Positions 22,206 to 33,533 of a stretch of 64,000 nucleotides of DNA are shown here, piece by piece. Location: contig CAMQGK010000638.1 of assembly GCA_947000775.1 (NCBI GenBank), positions 28,717,001 through 28,781,000 of the forward strand, given 5' to 3'. The translations under genes were made by a program, and so were the position numbers. A model generated the notes under the pieces. It was not told where the DNA came from. It did not search any database and saw only the letters and a program-made list of their open reading frames with translations. Source of the stretch: Pterois miles (taxonomy: Eukaryota > Chordata > Actinopteri > Perciformes > Scorpaenidae). How positions within the stretch are numbered: position 1 is the first letter of the stretch; each line of letters starts with the position of its first letter.

Positions 22206-22610
22206 AAAAAATCTGGAACAGTAACTGAACCTGGATCTGATTCAGGGTACAGCAAGGGGACCGCTGCCTGATGACCTGAGAGGTCTGATCTGGTTATTGT
22301 TAGTGAGAAAGTCAGAAATGTACTGAGGAGCCAAACCATCAGGTGGTTCTGTACTGTATCAGGAGACAGTGAAGTGATTTCAGGATTAATATGCTCATAT
22401 ATCTGGGGCATCCTACTGTCTGTTTGGATAATCCTGCAGTTAGAGCATCACAGTAGTCTAACCTACTTGAGATAAAAGAATCAACCAAAGTTAAAGCTGC
22501 TCTCTGAAACAGAGCCGCTTAAACATAAAAACATGATGTCAAGGTCAGTTAACAGAAGTTTGTTGGTTTCCTTTAACAGCTGTCTGTCTGTGTTTCAGTT
22601 TTACCTTCAG

Positions 22611-24274
22611 ATGTACGAAAAGTGATTGTTGGTGAAGAAGAGCAGCAGGAGTGGAGCTCCAGTCTGGACCAGGAGGACCCAGAGCCCCCACACATTAAAG
22701 AGGAACAGGAGGACCTCTGGACCAGTCAGGAGGGAGAACAGCTTCAAGGGCTGGAGGAGGCTGATATCACCAAGTTCACATTCACTCCTGTCTCTGTGAA
22801 GAGTGAAGATGATGAAGAGAAACCTCAGTCCTCACAGCTTCATCAAAAATTAACTGAACAGATAGAAACAGAAGCTGAGGGAGAGGACTGTGGAGGACCA
22901 GAACCAACCAGGAACTCAGATCCAGATAGACATTCAGAACCAGATACTGACTACAAGGCTTCAGACTCTTCTGAGACTGAAGTCAGTGATGGTTGCTGGG
23001 AGGAGACCAGAGAACCTCAGTCAGGTTTAAATGCTCAGAAGAATAAAGAAGTCATTGTTGGTGATATTAACTGCAATTCTGTTGAAAGATCATTTAGCTG
23101 CTCTGAATGTGGTCAAAGATTCGGCCGCAAGCCACACCTGAGTGCCCACATGAGAATTCACACTGGAGAGAAACCATTTGGTTGCTCTTTTTGTGGTAAA
23201 AGATTTTCTCAAAAGGGAAACTCAATTAGTCACATGAGACTTCACACAGGAGAGAAACCTTTCAGCTGTTGCGTCTGTAAAAAAAGTTTTAGATATAGTG
23301 GAGATGTTAGCAGACACATGAGGATCCACACAGGAAAGAAAACGTTGAACAGCAAAGTTAGGGACATGATCAACAGTAGCATTCACGCAGTATCAGAACC
23401 AGCAGGGAATTTAGATCCCAAAAGTCATTTACAACCAGATACTACTGATAAACCTTCAAAACGTGAGACTGAAGTCAGTGATGGTGGTTGGAAGGAGATC
23501 CGAGAGCCTCAGTCAGGTTCAAACTCTGATGACGTCTCTGTAAGCGATGAGAGATGCATCACTGACAAAGAGTCATTTAGCTGCTCTGAATGTGGGAGAA
23601 CATTTTGTCGCAGGGACCATCTGATGAGCCACATGAGAACTCACACAGGAGAGAAACCATTCAGTTGCTCCGTTTGTCAGAAACGTTTCAGCTGCAGTGG
23701 AAACATTTTGGCGCATATGAGAATTCACACGGGAGAGAAACCGTTTGAATGTTCATTTTGTGACAAAAGTTTCAGCCAGAAAGGAACTTTGCAGCTACAC
23801 ATGAGAATTCACACAGGAGAGAAACCATTCGGTTGCCCATTTTGTGATAAAAGGTTTGCACATAAAAGACGTATGACGCTGCACATGTCAGTCCACACAG
23901 AGGAGAAACGCTTCAGCTGCAGCGCTTGTGACAAAAGATTTACTTGGTATACGCAGCTCAGAACCCATAAGTGTGTCGCTGAGTCCTCACAGCTTCGTCA
24001 AAGGCAAACCGAGAAAAAGGCTCCTGCCAAGGAATCATTCAGCTGTACTGAGTGTGGTAAAACATTTAGTCTCAAGGGCAATTTGAAGACACACATGAGA
24101 ATTCACACAGGAGAGAAACCATTTAGTTGCTCTGTTTGTGGCAAAAGTTTTAAACAAAACATACATCTTACGGAGCACATGACGATTCACACGGGTGAAA
24201 AACTGTATAAATGTAGTGTTTGTGGGAAAGGATTTAATAAGAAGTCACTTGTCAAAAACCACCCATGTGTTTAA
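22611..24274 (+). CDS. Gene D exon 2: 11-finger C2H2 protein in three cassettes
   Basis: The acceptor CCTTCAG precedes 22611; the join gives D-V-R-K-V-I-V-G-E-E-E, the same subtype as gene A. Cassette one has three fingers opening CSECGQRFGRK; a fourth has decayed into LNSKVRDMINSS. After a spacer, cassette two has five fingers and closes FTWYTQLRTHKCVAESS. A short spacer (about 20 residues) leads to three more: CTECGKTFSLK, CSVCGKSFKQN and a final CSVCGKGFNKK...NHPCV that lacks its second His. Full model about 575 residues. IKEE and VKSE motifs are present. Probable nuclear DNA-binding protein; target unknown. Confidence 0.9.
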
Positions 24275-25539
24275 CATATAATGATCACATCCTGAATTCA
24301 TGGATTTATATTTACAAATATAACAGTGAATTGTACAACAGTGTATTAGGGCCATTGCAGGTAATAAATAAATAAATATGGAGCCAAAGGAAGGAGGTAA
24401 TAGTTCAAGAATTAAAGTGGTAAATTTAAATTTAATTAAAAAAATTCTCTGAGATTAAAGTAAAAGAAATTAAGAGCTGTTTTAAAAACTGTTTTACTTT
24501 TTTTTTGTCAAGGACCCACATTGCTGAAGTTAACAAGGCTGGATCAACCTCATCACTGCCATGTATTATGACTCAGAAATTCAGAGTTTTTTCTGAGTAT
24601 TATCCCACTCCTCCAGCTCTGTAATTAAACAGAAAAAAGTTTTACCCACAATGGCCAGAATACGCCGTCGTAGAATCATTTCTGTCTGCAGCAGAGCAGC
24701 TAGTTTGTCTGCTAGCTGTGACTTCATGTCCCTCTATGTTAATCAATAAATACAAATTTGAACCTTAAAAGCAACTGAACCAACTGGGAAATTTAACCAT
24801 TTAATGAAGATGAAATACACACTGAATTTAAAGCACTGAATTATTGTATTGACGTATTTGTGGACTGAATTACATTCTGTGAACATAATGTTAAATGTCT
24901 ACACAGTTTCTCAATATTAGATCAATGCTTTCACTGTAATCTCTGTTTATGTTTCTGTAAATTCATTGATATTTACATTTTAATAAACAAACATTAATAT
25001 TGTTACTACGGCTGTATGATAATAATAATGTTAATGACTGATCCTCATCAGTGTAATTATGCAGCAGTCATCATTAAACATGACACTTGTCACACACAGG
25101 ATGTATTGATTATTATCTTTGACAACAGTTCTTACGTATTTTTGAATACCAAATAATGTAATTATTATAAAGTCAGTGTCGTTTATGATGCGTACATGTT
25201 TCATTGCATGTGCAGGAATTTATTCTGTTTTTACATTCCTGTTTTAATTTCTTAAATAAATCTGTAATGGATTCTTTGTCTTTCACTGACCTTCATTCGC
25301 AGTTAAATCACGTTATCATCATCTTTATTTGTTCTTTTATTTGCTTTTTATGAAGACTACAAATCCAGATTCAGTCATTTTGAATGTGGCCGCAGCCCCT
25401 AACTATCATTGCCAATTCTGTAGATGTCTGCTGCGTTCAGCTTAGAAGTGACAACAAGCTTCATTCAGAACTGTTTTTATTATAATGCTTCCAATTATCT
25501 TCTTTGTTAAAATTATTCATCGACACAGAAATACGAAAA
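24275..25539. other. 3' flank of gene D, no gene seen
   Basis: AT-rich with several AATAAA motifs (24363-24380, 25255 region) that could end the gene D transcript. No other feature recognised. Confidence 0.5.
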
Positions 25540-25750
25540 CAATTGATTCATCATCCTGAATCAGCCAAAAAACCTCTGACAGATTAGAGCCAAACATGAG
25601 CGACACACCGCAAAAACTAAACCAACAGACGCTCACCGACAGCACCAAACTGTCCGTCAATAAGAAGTCTCTTCTTTCTGACAAAGTCATCATGAGTGTG
25701 GTTGCAGGCTCTGTTAAGCCTTCGGAAACGTCTGTAACTCTCCAGCAGCT
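25540..25750. repeat. Interspersed repeat shared with 54240 and 61500 regions
   Basis: The block with 'cagccaaaaaacctctgaca', then 'gacacaccgcaaaaacta', recurs in diverged form near 54240-54290 and 61510-61600. Family not recognised. The antisense open frame of 78 codons is probably not a gene. Confidence 0.45.
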
Positions 25751-25819
25751 CACAAAATAGCACCTTTAATCTTCTCAGATGAAACTGTCCTCAGTAGTGA
25801 TCAACTTAAACTACACTGA

Positions 25820-26330
25820 AACTGAATTGTCTCTCACACTCAAAGCAGCTAAATAGTTTCTCACCTATAATACGTCTCAAATCATCATCATTCAGAGATT
25901 AAACCTGACTGAGGTTCTCTGGCCTCCCTCCAATCATCACTGTCATCAGTCTCAGATTCAGAAGAGTCTTGTCTTGGATCAGAGGACCTGGCTGGTTCTG
26001 GTCTTCCACAGTCCTCTCCATCAGTTTCTGTTTCCATCTGTTCAGTTAGTCTTTGATGAAGCTGTGAGGACTGAGGTTTCTCTTCATCATCTTCACTCTT
26101 CACAGGGACAGGAGAGAATGGGATCTTGGTGATATCAGCCTCCTCCAGTTGAAGCTGTTCTCCCTCCTGACTGGTCCAGAGTTCCTCCTGTTCCTGGTCC
26201 AGAGCTCCTCCTGTTCCTCTTTAATGTGTGGGAGCTCTGGGTCCTCCTGGTCCAGACTGGAGCTCCACTCCTGCTGCTCAGGGGGAACCTCTTCTTTAAC
26301 CACTAACAGCTGCTGGACGTTTGCAGGAAA
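25820..26330 (-). pseudogene. Gene E: dead ZF exon 2
   Basis: Clear paralogue of the other exon 2 N-parts (NVQQLLVVKEEVPPEQQEWS... and the acidic spacer). A 23-bp tandem duplication (tggtccagag... near 26176-26221) breaks the frame after EEQEELW. The acceptor AG is lost (CTGCAAACG in place of CAG). The spacer stops at GLISE. Only a wrecked first finger (EKLFSCFECERQF) remains, and no array. No exon 1 lies in range. Non-functional. Confidence 0.88.
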
Positions 26331-26689
26331 CAGGAAACACACACTGAGCATCGAACAGCTTCACAGTGACTTCTGACTATTAAAGTAGTTTATAGCCACA
26401 TGATTTTATTCAACTGCCAGTCAGCCACCGTGATACACATATCACCTCCGTTCAGTCACACACTGCTATACATAGCATCGGTCTGCTATATGTAGCAACG
26501 GTCTGTTATAAAGAAATAGCAGACCGTGGACCTCAGTGATTGACCAATCAGAATCGAGTATTCAACAAAGCCATGTAATAAATGGCTGTTAAAGTAAACA
26601 GAAAATAGAAAACAATCATATAACAACGTTCTATATACCTGATCAAAGCCACTAGATGTCATTGCCTACCTCAGTAGGGATGTCACAAT

Positions 26690-26890
26690 AAGTCTGTGAA
26701 GGTTCTCATTCATCCAGGTCATATTCATTCTGGCAAAAATTGAATCGAAGGCAACTGGACTTGGATTTGTCCCTGAAGACGTTTCGCCCCTTATCCAAGT
26801 GGCTTCATCAGTTCGAACGCTGCAGTCTGACTAGTCCCCACTAATCTGACTAGTCTGACTAGTCCCCACTAGTCTGACAAACAGTGGAGT
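26690..26890. mobile_element. Half of a palindromic interspersed element
   Basis: The sequence 'gaaggcaactggacttggat' with 'gaagacgtttcgccccttat' and 'ccaagtggcttcatcagttc' matches the left arm of the palindrome at 35745-36050, followed by the same actagtcccc-type short repeats. Widespread in fish genomes as I recall; class not known. Confidence 0.6.
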
Positions 26891-27620
26891 AAGACCCAGG
26901 TTTTTAACCTCTGTGGAAGTGTCCGCCCCTCATTCTCCTAAGACAATAGTTCGTTAGTGGAGTTGTCGTTGGCCCCGTTGAATCCTCAACGACTGTCGTT
27001 CACTAGTGGGACTCACACTGAATTTCATAAATCTTAGAAAGTACTGTAGTACAACTTTGAGGTACTTCACTTGAGTATTTTATGCTACTTTATAATTCTA
27101 CTTTACTGCACTAAATGTATTTGATAAACTTGGTTCCATTCTGCATAATTTGTACTTTTACTTCTAGTGCTTGAAGTTTATTTTCATGCTAGTACTGCTG
27201 TACTACTACTACTACTACTTTAATCTACTGCTGCTAGTATTATTATAATATCTACTGGCAGTATATAATAATAATTATTATTATATATATTATAGTTTAT
27301 ATTTCACTTTATCATATTATATCCATACCAAACTGTTGTATATATGTCTATACTCTATTCCCTGGAGTTGACAGTGCCATTGTCGACCTGAAATACAGTG
27401 AGGATCCACTGCCTTCGATCCCTGGTCAACGTTTCAAAGCTGGACAGCTCTTTCATTTTAAAACAGATATCTTCTACACATTTTATCGTGTTTTTTCATG
27501 TTTTATTGATCCATTTCCCATTCTACATTTATTTTTTTCTTTACTTTTGCAGTATGTTTATTTCTTTAATGATATGCACCAAACCGACTCTGAATCAATC
27601 AATTAACATAACTGTGACAA
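26891..27620. other. Intergenic, no gene seen
   Basis: AT-rich with a (TAC)n stretch near 27200. A LINE-tail-like 'ccctggagttgacagtgcca' run lies near 27360. No gene recognised. Confidence 0.4.
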
Positions 27621-27940
27621 GAAGAAGAAGAAGAAGATATTCCTTTATTAGTCCCGCTAGGGGAAATTCAATTTTTTCACTCTGTTAACTTATACACACA
27701 CATGCACAAACAGGTCCATATACATGCAACAATTGGAGAGATGTCAGAGTGATGGGGCTGCTCCTGACAAGTGCCCCGAGCAGTTGGGGGTTTGGTGCCT
27801 TGCTCAGGGGCACCTCGGCAGTGCCCAAGAGGTAAACTGGCACCTCTCCAGCTACCAGTTCACACTCAGTTCTTGGTCCATGTCGGGACTTGAACCGGTG
27901 ACCAAGCCAACTCCCTACAGACTGAGCTACTGCCGCCCCC
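27621..27940 (-). mobile_element. tRNA-derived SINE with (TTC)n tail, copy 3
   Basis: Same family as 16163-16503, with a small deletion beside the B box (the 'ggttcccaag' region is shortened). It abuts the tail of the tRNA-Gly sequence. Confidence 0.85.
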
Positions 27941-27983
27941 ATAAGACAAGCCTTTATTAATCCCCAGAGGGGGATTCAAACAA
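27941..27983 (-). mobile_element. LINE-like 3' tail fused to tRNA-Gly
   Basis: On the minus strand the tRNA 3' end runs straight into TTTGAATCCCCCTCTGGGGA, then TTAATAAAGGCTTGTCTTA. This is the same kind of tail that ends L2-type LINEs and the SINEs here. It suggests that the tRNA was retroposed by a LINE machine. Confidence 0.6.
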
Positions 27984-28055
27984 TGCGTTGGCCGGGAATC
28001 GAACCCGGGTCAACTGCTTGGAAGGCAGCTATGCTAACCACTATACCACCAACGC
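27984..28055 (-). tRNA. tRNA-Gly (anticodon TCC)
   Basis: A 72-base cloverleaf on the minus strand. The acceptor arm GCGTTGG pairs with CCAACGC, and the discriminator is A. The A box is TGGTATAGTGGTTAGCAT, the anticodon loop is CTTCCAA with TCC, and the B box is GGTTCGATTCC. No intron. It matches the vertebrate Gly-TCC gene from memory. Only three T residues follow, a weak Pol III stop, and the LINE-like tail raises the chance that this is a retroposed copy, although the folding is intact. Confidence 0.9.
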
Positions 28056-28122
28056 CTGTTAATGATGACAAAATGAATATTGTGTTAGTTGATCGATAAA
28101 CACTCAACGTTATAGAAGCGCG

Positions 28123-28223
<101 letters not shown>

Positions 28224-28254
28224 TAGAAAATGGGCTGTTTTGACAGCAGCCTGG

Positions 28255-28376
28255 TGGAGGCGGAGGTTCCAGGGGGCGGGGCGGGGGAAAGGGCCTGCTG
28301 TTGCCGGGGCGACGGAGCGGGAGGAGCGGTTGGAAGAGGCTCGAGACACCGCGGCTCGGTTCGCTCCGCTGAGGAA
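28255..28376 (+). promoter_or_regulatory. GC-rich promoter of gene F
   Basis: Contains GGGGGCGGGGCGGGGG (Sp1-type boxes) near 28272-28287 and dense CpG. It shares nothing with the ETS/YY1 promoters of the other copies. Confidence 0.5.
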
Positions 28377-28563
28377 ATGAGTAAAGTCCAAATGCTGAGA
28401 GCGTTGGTGAAGCAGCGACTAACTGCGGCTGCTGAAGAGATATTTGGGCTGTTTGAAAGAACGATAGCAGAGTACGAGGAGGAACTTTCTCGATCCAAAG
28501 AGGAGAACGAGCGACAACGGAAACTACTGGAGGATCGAGTGGAACCGGAAATAAACAGAGCAG
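28377..28563 (+). CDS. Gene F exon 1: chimeric N-terminal exon
   Basis: The first 154 bases from the ATG appear identical to exon 1 of genes A and B. The end then switches to LLEDRVEPEINRA with donor CAG|GTAGAC, and the 5' flank is unrelated. 62 codons plus one base, phase 1. It joins exon 2 at 29621 over a 1.06-kb intron. The abrupt edges suggest partial gene conversion of an older exon. Confidence 0.85.
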
Positions 28564-29620
28564 GTAGACAGGAGGTTTTTCTACTTTATTCCGACTGCGC
28601 TGATCTCAGTTAAGACACTTTCACCTGACGCTGACCGGACACAGTCAGTCTGTTGTTTTCATTTATTACCGACAGGCTAGCAGTTAGCTTCCAGCAGCTG
28701 CGGCAATGCACACTAATCTTCACACTGAGGCCGGATGTTCAGCATTGTTAGCCTTCAAAATAAAAGCCAAAGACGTGTCACGTTCAGATGAAAGCTCAGC
28801 AGTTTTACTATCTCGGATTGCTGGATTGGATATCACTGACAATAGGGCCGATATATTCAATTCAATTGATTTTTTTTTAATCGTATATACATTATATAGT
28901 GAAATTTTAAGTTTTGACCAGTTTGTTGCTGCATTAAATAGGTTTCAACCTGAATTGTTACTCCTGTTCATTTTGAAGATTTTTTTTTTTCCAAGATGCT
29001 GTTGTACCATTTATTGTTTTAATAACTGTTAACAATTACGTTGATTCATATGTATATATTTATTAGTCACATTTTGTTTGATAATGTTAGGTAAGCTAGA
29101 TGTTATCTTATGCACAACAGAATGATCCCAATCCACACACAGAGGTGTGCAGGTGATTAATTAAACACTGGTGGAAGATCAATACGCTGTACTGACTGAT
29201 AACCAAAGCACAACTATCTGTATTGCTATCAGGACTGAAAAAGTCAGATCGGTGCCTCCCTAGTTTTTTCTCCCTGCAATAATGTTTTTCTTTCTAGGAA
29301 TTTTGTACAGACATTCATAGTTCCCAGAGGATGAATTGTAATACTGTTGGTGAATGAATCATACAGAATTTGGTGATTCTCGACATTTAAATCAGCAGAG
29401 TTTCTGTCATTTTTCCTTCTCATAAAACAGATATGTCTCTATTAAAATGCACACTGTCACTACTACACAACCCCTACCTCTTTATCAGAGTTTTTCTGTG
29501 TAAGACACAGAAGTTGTCATACAGCTGTAGTAAATCTCAGCAGATGTTGCAGTGTAGCATCACTGTAGATTAAAGCATGAGGGTTTTACCTTAATGTCTG
29601 TGTTTCACCTTTACCTTCAG
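28564..29620 (+). other. Intron of gene F
   Basis: A block near 28800-28860 (ggatatcactgacaatagggcc) is shared with intron B near 10500-10560 in the opposite orientation, likely a common repeat. No other feature. Confidence 0.4.
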
Positions 29621-31302
29621 ATGTTGACAAAGTTTCTGTGGGCAAAGAAGAGGTTTCCCTTGAGCAGCAGGAGTGGAGCTCCAGTCTGGACCAGGAGGAC
29701 CCAGAGCCCCCACACATTAAAGAGGAACAGGAGGAACTCTGGACCAGTCAGGAGGGAGAGCAGCTTCAGGGGCTGGAGGAGGCTGATATCACCAAGTTCA
29801 CATTCACTCCTGTCCCTGTGAAGAGTGAAGATGATGAAGAGAAACCTCAGTCCTCACAGCTTCATCAAAGACTAACTGAACAGATGGAAACAGAAGCTGA
29901 TGGAGAGGACTGTGGAGGACCAGAACCAGACAGGAACTCAGATCCAGATTCACATCCAGAACCAGATATTGATGACAAGACTGGAGACTTTTGTGAACCT
30001 GAGATGAATTTCCATGATGATGATTTGAAGTGTCAGTCAGTTTTAAACTCTTATAAAAATAACAGATGTAATATTGACAAGAAATCATTTCACTGCTCTG
30101 AGTGTGGGAAACGATTTAGCCAAAACTCAAATCTGAAAATTCACATGAGAATTCACTCAGGAGAAAAACCATTCAGCTGCTCAGTTTGTGGTAAAAGATT
30201 TATACAGAAGGTTCATATGACACACCACATGGCAGTTCACACAGGGGAGAAACTATTCAGCTGCAGTGTGTGTAACAAAAGATTTGCCTGGCGTCGACAG
30301 ATCAAAAAACATAAATGTGTTGGTCATCAGTTCTCACAGCTTCATCAGACTCAGACTGAGGAGAACAGAGAGGCAGAGCCTCCAGCCAGCAGCTCTACTA
30401 AACAGATGGAAACAGAAGTTGATGGAGAGGACTGTGGAGGACTAGAACCAGCCAGAAACTCAGATCCAGATAGACATCTAGAACCACATACTGATGACAA
30501 GACTAGAGACTCTTCTGAATCTGAGACTGATGACAGTGATGACTGGAAGGAGACCAGAGAACCTCAGTCAGGTTTAAACTCTGTGAATTATGATGAAGTT
30601 CCTGTCGGTGATGAGAGATATAGTGCTGGTGAGAAACCATTTAGCTGCTCTGAGTGTGATAAAAAATTTGGTCTCAAGGGAAATCTGAACAGACATATGA
30701 GAACTCATACAGGTGAAAAACCTTTCAGCTGCTCAGTTTGTACAAAATCTTTTGCTCGGAATGGAGATTTACAGTTACATATGAGAATCCACACAGGGGA
30801 GAAACCATTCAGCTGCTCACTTTGTAAAAAATCTTTTAGACGGAGTGGATGTTTACAGACACACATGAGAATCCACACAGGAGAGAAACCATTCAGCTGC
30901 TCACTTTGTGATAAAAGATTTTTGCGCAAGACACATCTGAAGAGACACATTAAAACCCATACAGGAGAGAAACCTTTCAGTTGCTCACTGTGTAATAAAA
31001 GATTTACAATAAGAGCAAATATGACCTACCACATGGCAGTCCACAGAGGGGAGAAACGATACAGCTGCAGTGTTTGTGACAAAACATTTGCTTGGTATCG
31101 ACAGGTCAAAACACACCAATGTGTCGGCCGTCAGTCCTCACAGCTTCATCAGAGTCAAACTGAGGAGACCAGAGAGGCAGAGCCTCCAGCCAGCAGCTCT
31201 ACTGAACAGATGGAAACAGAAGCTGATGGAGAGGACTGTGGAGGACCAGAACCAGCCAGGAACTCAGATCCAGATGGACATCCAGAACCAGATACTGATT
31301 AA
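29621..31302 (+). CDS. Gene F exon 2: 9-finger C2H2 protein with two cassettes
   Basis: The acceptor CCTTCAG precedes 29621; the join gives D-V-D-K-V-S-V-G-K-E-E. N-part with IKEE and VKSE. Cassette one: CSECGKRFSQN, a middle finger, and the closing FAWRRQIKKHKCVG. A full second spacer follows (QMETEVDGEDC to EVPVGDERYSAGEKP). Cassette two: CSECDKKFGLK, four variable fingers, and the closing FAWYRQVKTHQCVG. A third spacer begins but ends HPEPDTD at a TAA where paralogues continue with GAC AAG, so a third cassette was cut off. Model about 622 residues. Shows the cassette repeat most clearly. Confidence 0.9.
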
Positions 31303-31689
31303 AATACTTTACACTGTTCTGCACTTAATTCTTAAGTCAATGATGAGGGAACGTTTCAGTCGGCTTGTTCTCACGTAAACAGTTTTGGGTCACAAAAACA
31401 GATATTTTTGAAAACGCCTTCTAAGGTGCAGATTTTTAAAAACTGTAGTTCCTTTGTATCTGTGTAGTCGTGTAAAACGGGGTGTTTGAGAAATACTTTG
31501 TGTAATACACATGCACCAGAAACAGTAACAAAGATGGAGGACTACTGGCCTTTTTATGTTTTGTTAGCACAGCTTGAATTAATTAGTACTTTACATTTTA
31601 AAAAATAAGCTTCATCTCATACTGTGCAATACTCACAGGTGAAATTTCATTCCAATCACTACATTATATTTTTCCACTGTGTGCAATTG

Positions 31690-31980
31690 TGTTAATAGTC
31701 TGTTTGTTGTCAACACTGTATATATCCCGAATTTCCCTCCGGGGATTAATAAAGGTTCATCTTATCTTAGCGTATATATATTATTCCTATTATTAATATT
31801 TCCCCTTGTTTATATTGTTCCTATTTTAATATGTCCTTCTATTTAAACTGTCATATTTTATATCTTTCTACTTTTGTTTAGCCTCTTGTTTTTGCACTAT
31901 CCCCTTTGCTGCTGTACACTGCAAATTTCCAAACTGTGGTCCTAATAAAGGAATACCTTACCTTATCTTATCTTATCTAA
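31690..31980 (+). mobile_element. L2-like LINE 3' tails, two pieces
   Basis: Two successive ends: 'cctccggggattaataaagg' with tcttatcttag near 31738-31772, and 'gtggtcctaataaaggaata' with (CTTAT)n near 31940-31978. No coding text remains. Confidence 0.7.
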
Positions 31981-32689
31981 ACATGTTCCAGTCACAGGAG
32001 GCTGAAACAGGAACACATTAAACATGTGGAGCCTGAATTGTGAATGAATGAAGGTGAGGTTTGATTGATGGACATAAAGCTGATGACAGCAGTGATGACC
32101 AGGATATTCCCCATTTAAAACATTGAAGGGATCAGAAGAGACGCTGTGTGGATGGAGATATTTCAGAAATTGAAGGTCGGAGATTTTGTTCTCATCAGCT
32201 GCTGCTGTCATTAGAAACAGACGTTGCTTCACGTGATGCTTCAGAGGAAAATATCTCATTCTCTAAAAACATATTTCACAAATCAAAATGGTCTGACTCC
32301 AAACAGCCTTGATCGGTTTCTCGTTGAACTCGAGCAGTATAGCGCCTTACTGGAAAAAGTCAAAAACCAAAACGCTGTAAAGTCTCTCAGTATTTTAAAG
32401 GAAGCACATTTTCTTGAACTCTGAAAAGATTTAAAATAAGTGGACATTGAACTCCTCTGGAATTATTTTATTATTTTTTGCTTGTTTGTTACCGTTTCCT
32501 TGTATTCCTGCATTTTTGTATGTTTCTGTTGTTGAAAATTAACTTCTGTAAAAAAAAACAAAAACAAAAAAAACAGGAAGGAAAAACAAAACAAAACAAA
32601 CAAAACATATTTCCACTTTCTCTCTCTCCTTGTGTCGCTTTCTCGTCTCCTCCACTCGAATCTCCCCTGAGTGTAACTAAGACATGAGG
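31981..32689. other. Intergenic, no gene seen
   Basis: Contains an A/C tract (aaaacaaaac type) near 32550-32610. No domain recognised in the short open frames. Confidence 0.45.
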
Positions 32690-33130
32690 AGAGGAGTCAA
32701 GAAATTGAGGAGAGTAGTCGAGGAGAGGTGTCGAAGAGAGGAGCCAAGGAGTCAAGGAGAGGTGTCAAGGAGGGGAGCTGAGGAGAGGCGTCAAGGAGAG
32801 GCATTGAGGAGAGGAGTCGAGGGGAAGAGTCAAGGAGAGGTGTTGAGGACAAGAGTCAAGAAGACGTGTTGAGGAGAGCAGTCAAGGTGTCGAGGAGTCG
32901 AGGAGAAGAATCGAAGAGAAGGGTCAAGGAGATGCGTCCAGGAGAGGAGTCCAGGGGACGTGTTGAGGAGAGGAGTCAAGGAGAGGAGTTGAGGAGAAGA
33001 GTCAAGGAGTTGAAGAGAGACTTCGAGGAGAGGCGTCCAGGGGAGGAGTCCAGGAGAGGAGGAGAGGTGTTGAGGGGAGGAGTCGATCTGAGGAGAGGAG
33101 TCCAGAGGAGGAGGAGAGGAGTCCAGCTGT
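32690..33130 (+). repeat. Polypurine minisatellite before gene G
   Basis: About 440 bases of irregular 15-16-base units such as GAGGAGAGGAGTCAAG, almost all purine on the plus strand. The two long open frames across it are by-products of the repeat. It ends about 110 bases before the gene G ETS site. Confidence 0.9.
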
Positions 33131-33237
33131 ATAAATTAAGAATGGGGAAAGGCCTTAGGAGACAAGGAGGCTAAAAATCAGGAAATGGGAAGCAGCTCTG
33201 GCCTCCTTTTCAACGAGCCTGTTTTATTTTATGTGAC

Positions 33238-33245
33238 CCGGAAGT
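33238..33245 (+). promoter_or_regulatory. ETS-like site before gene G
   Basis: CCGGAAGT 111 bases before the gene G ATG, in line with the other copies. Confidence 0.45.
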
Positions 33246-33355
33246 TGACGGTCGCGTGTTGTAGTTTGAGTCGGAGAAGTAAAACCTTCACATAGTCAAT
33301 AAGAGCAGAAGAAGCGACAGTATCTGTATCTGTCCTCCGCTGTGAGACTGTGAAG

Positions 33356-33533
33356 ATGTCCCGACTACACAGCCTGAAGCTGTTCATCAACCAGCGGCTA
33401 ACGGCGGCTGTCGAGGACATCTTTGGACACGTCGAGAGGACAATAACTGAGTACGAAGCGGAGATGGACCGCCGCCATCAGAGGCTGCTCGATGTGGTTT
33501 CAACACCTGGAATGAAACCGCGCAGAGAAGCAG
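33356..33533 (+). CDS. Gene G exon 1: divergent N-terminal domain
   Basis: 59 codons plus one base, MSRLHSLKLFINQRLTAAVE to KPRREA, with donor CAG|GTTGGTT in phase 1. It aligns along its length with the A/B form (QRLTAA, EDIFG, ERTI, EYE, RLLD) at roughly half identity, so it is an old second lineage of the domain. D, I and J carry eroded forms of this type. Confidence 0.85.

Noticed and set aside
32684..33174. Two Arg/Glu/Gly-rich open frames
   Set aside because: They cover the polypurine minisatellite, where few stops can occur. No domain.
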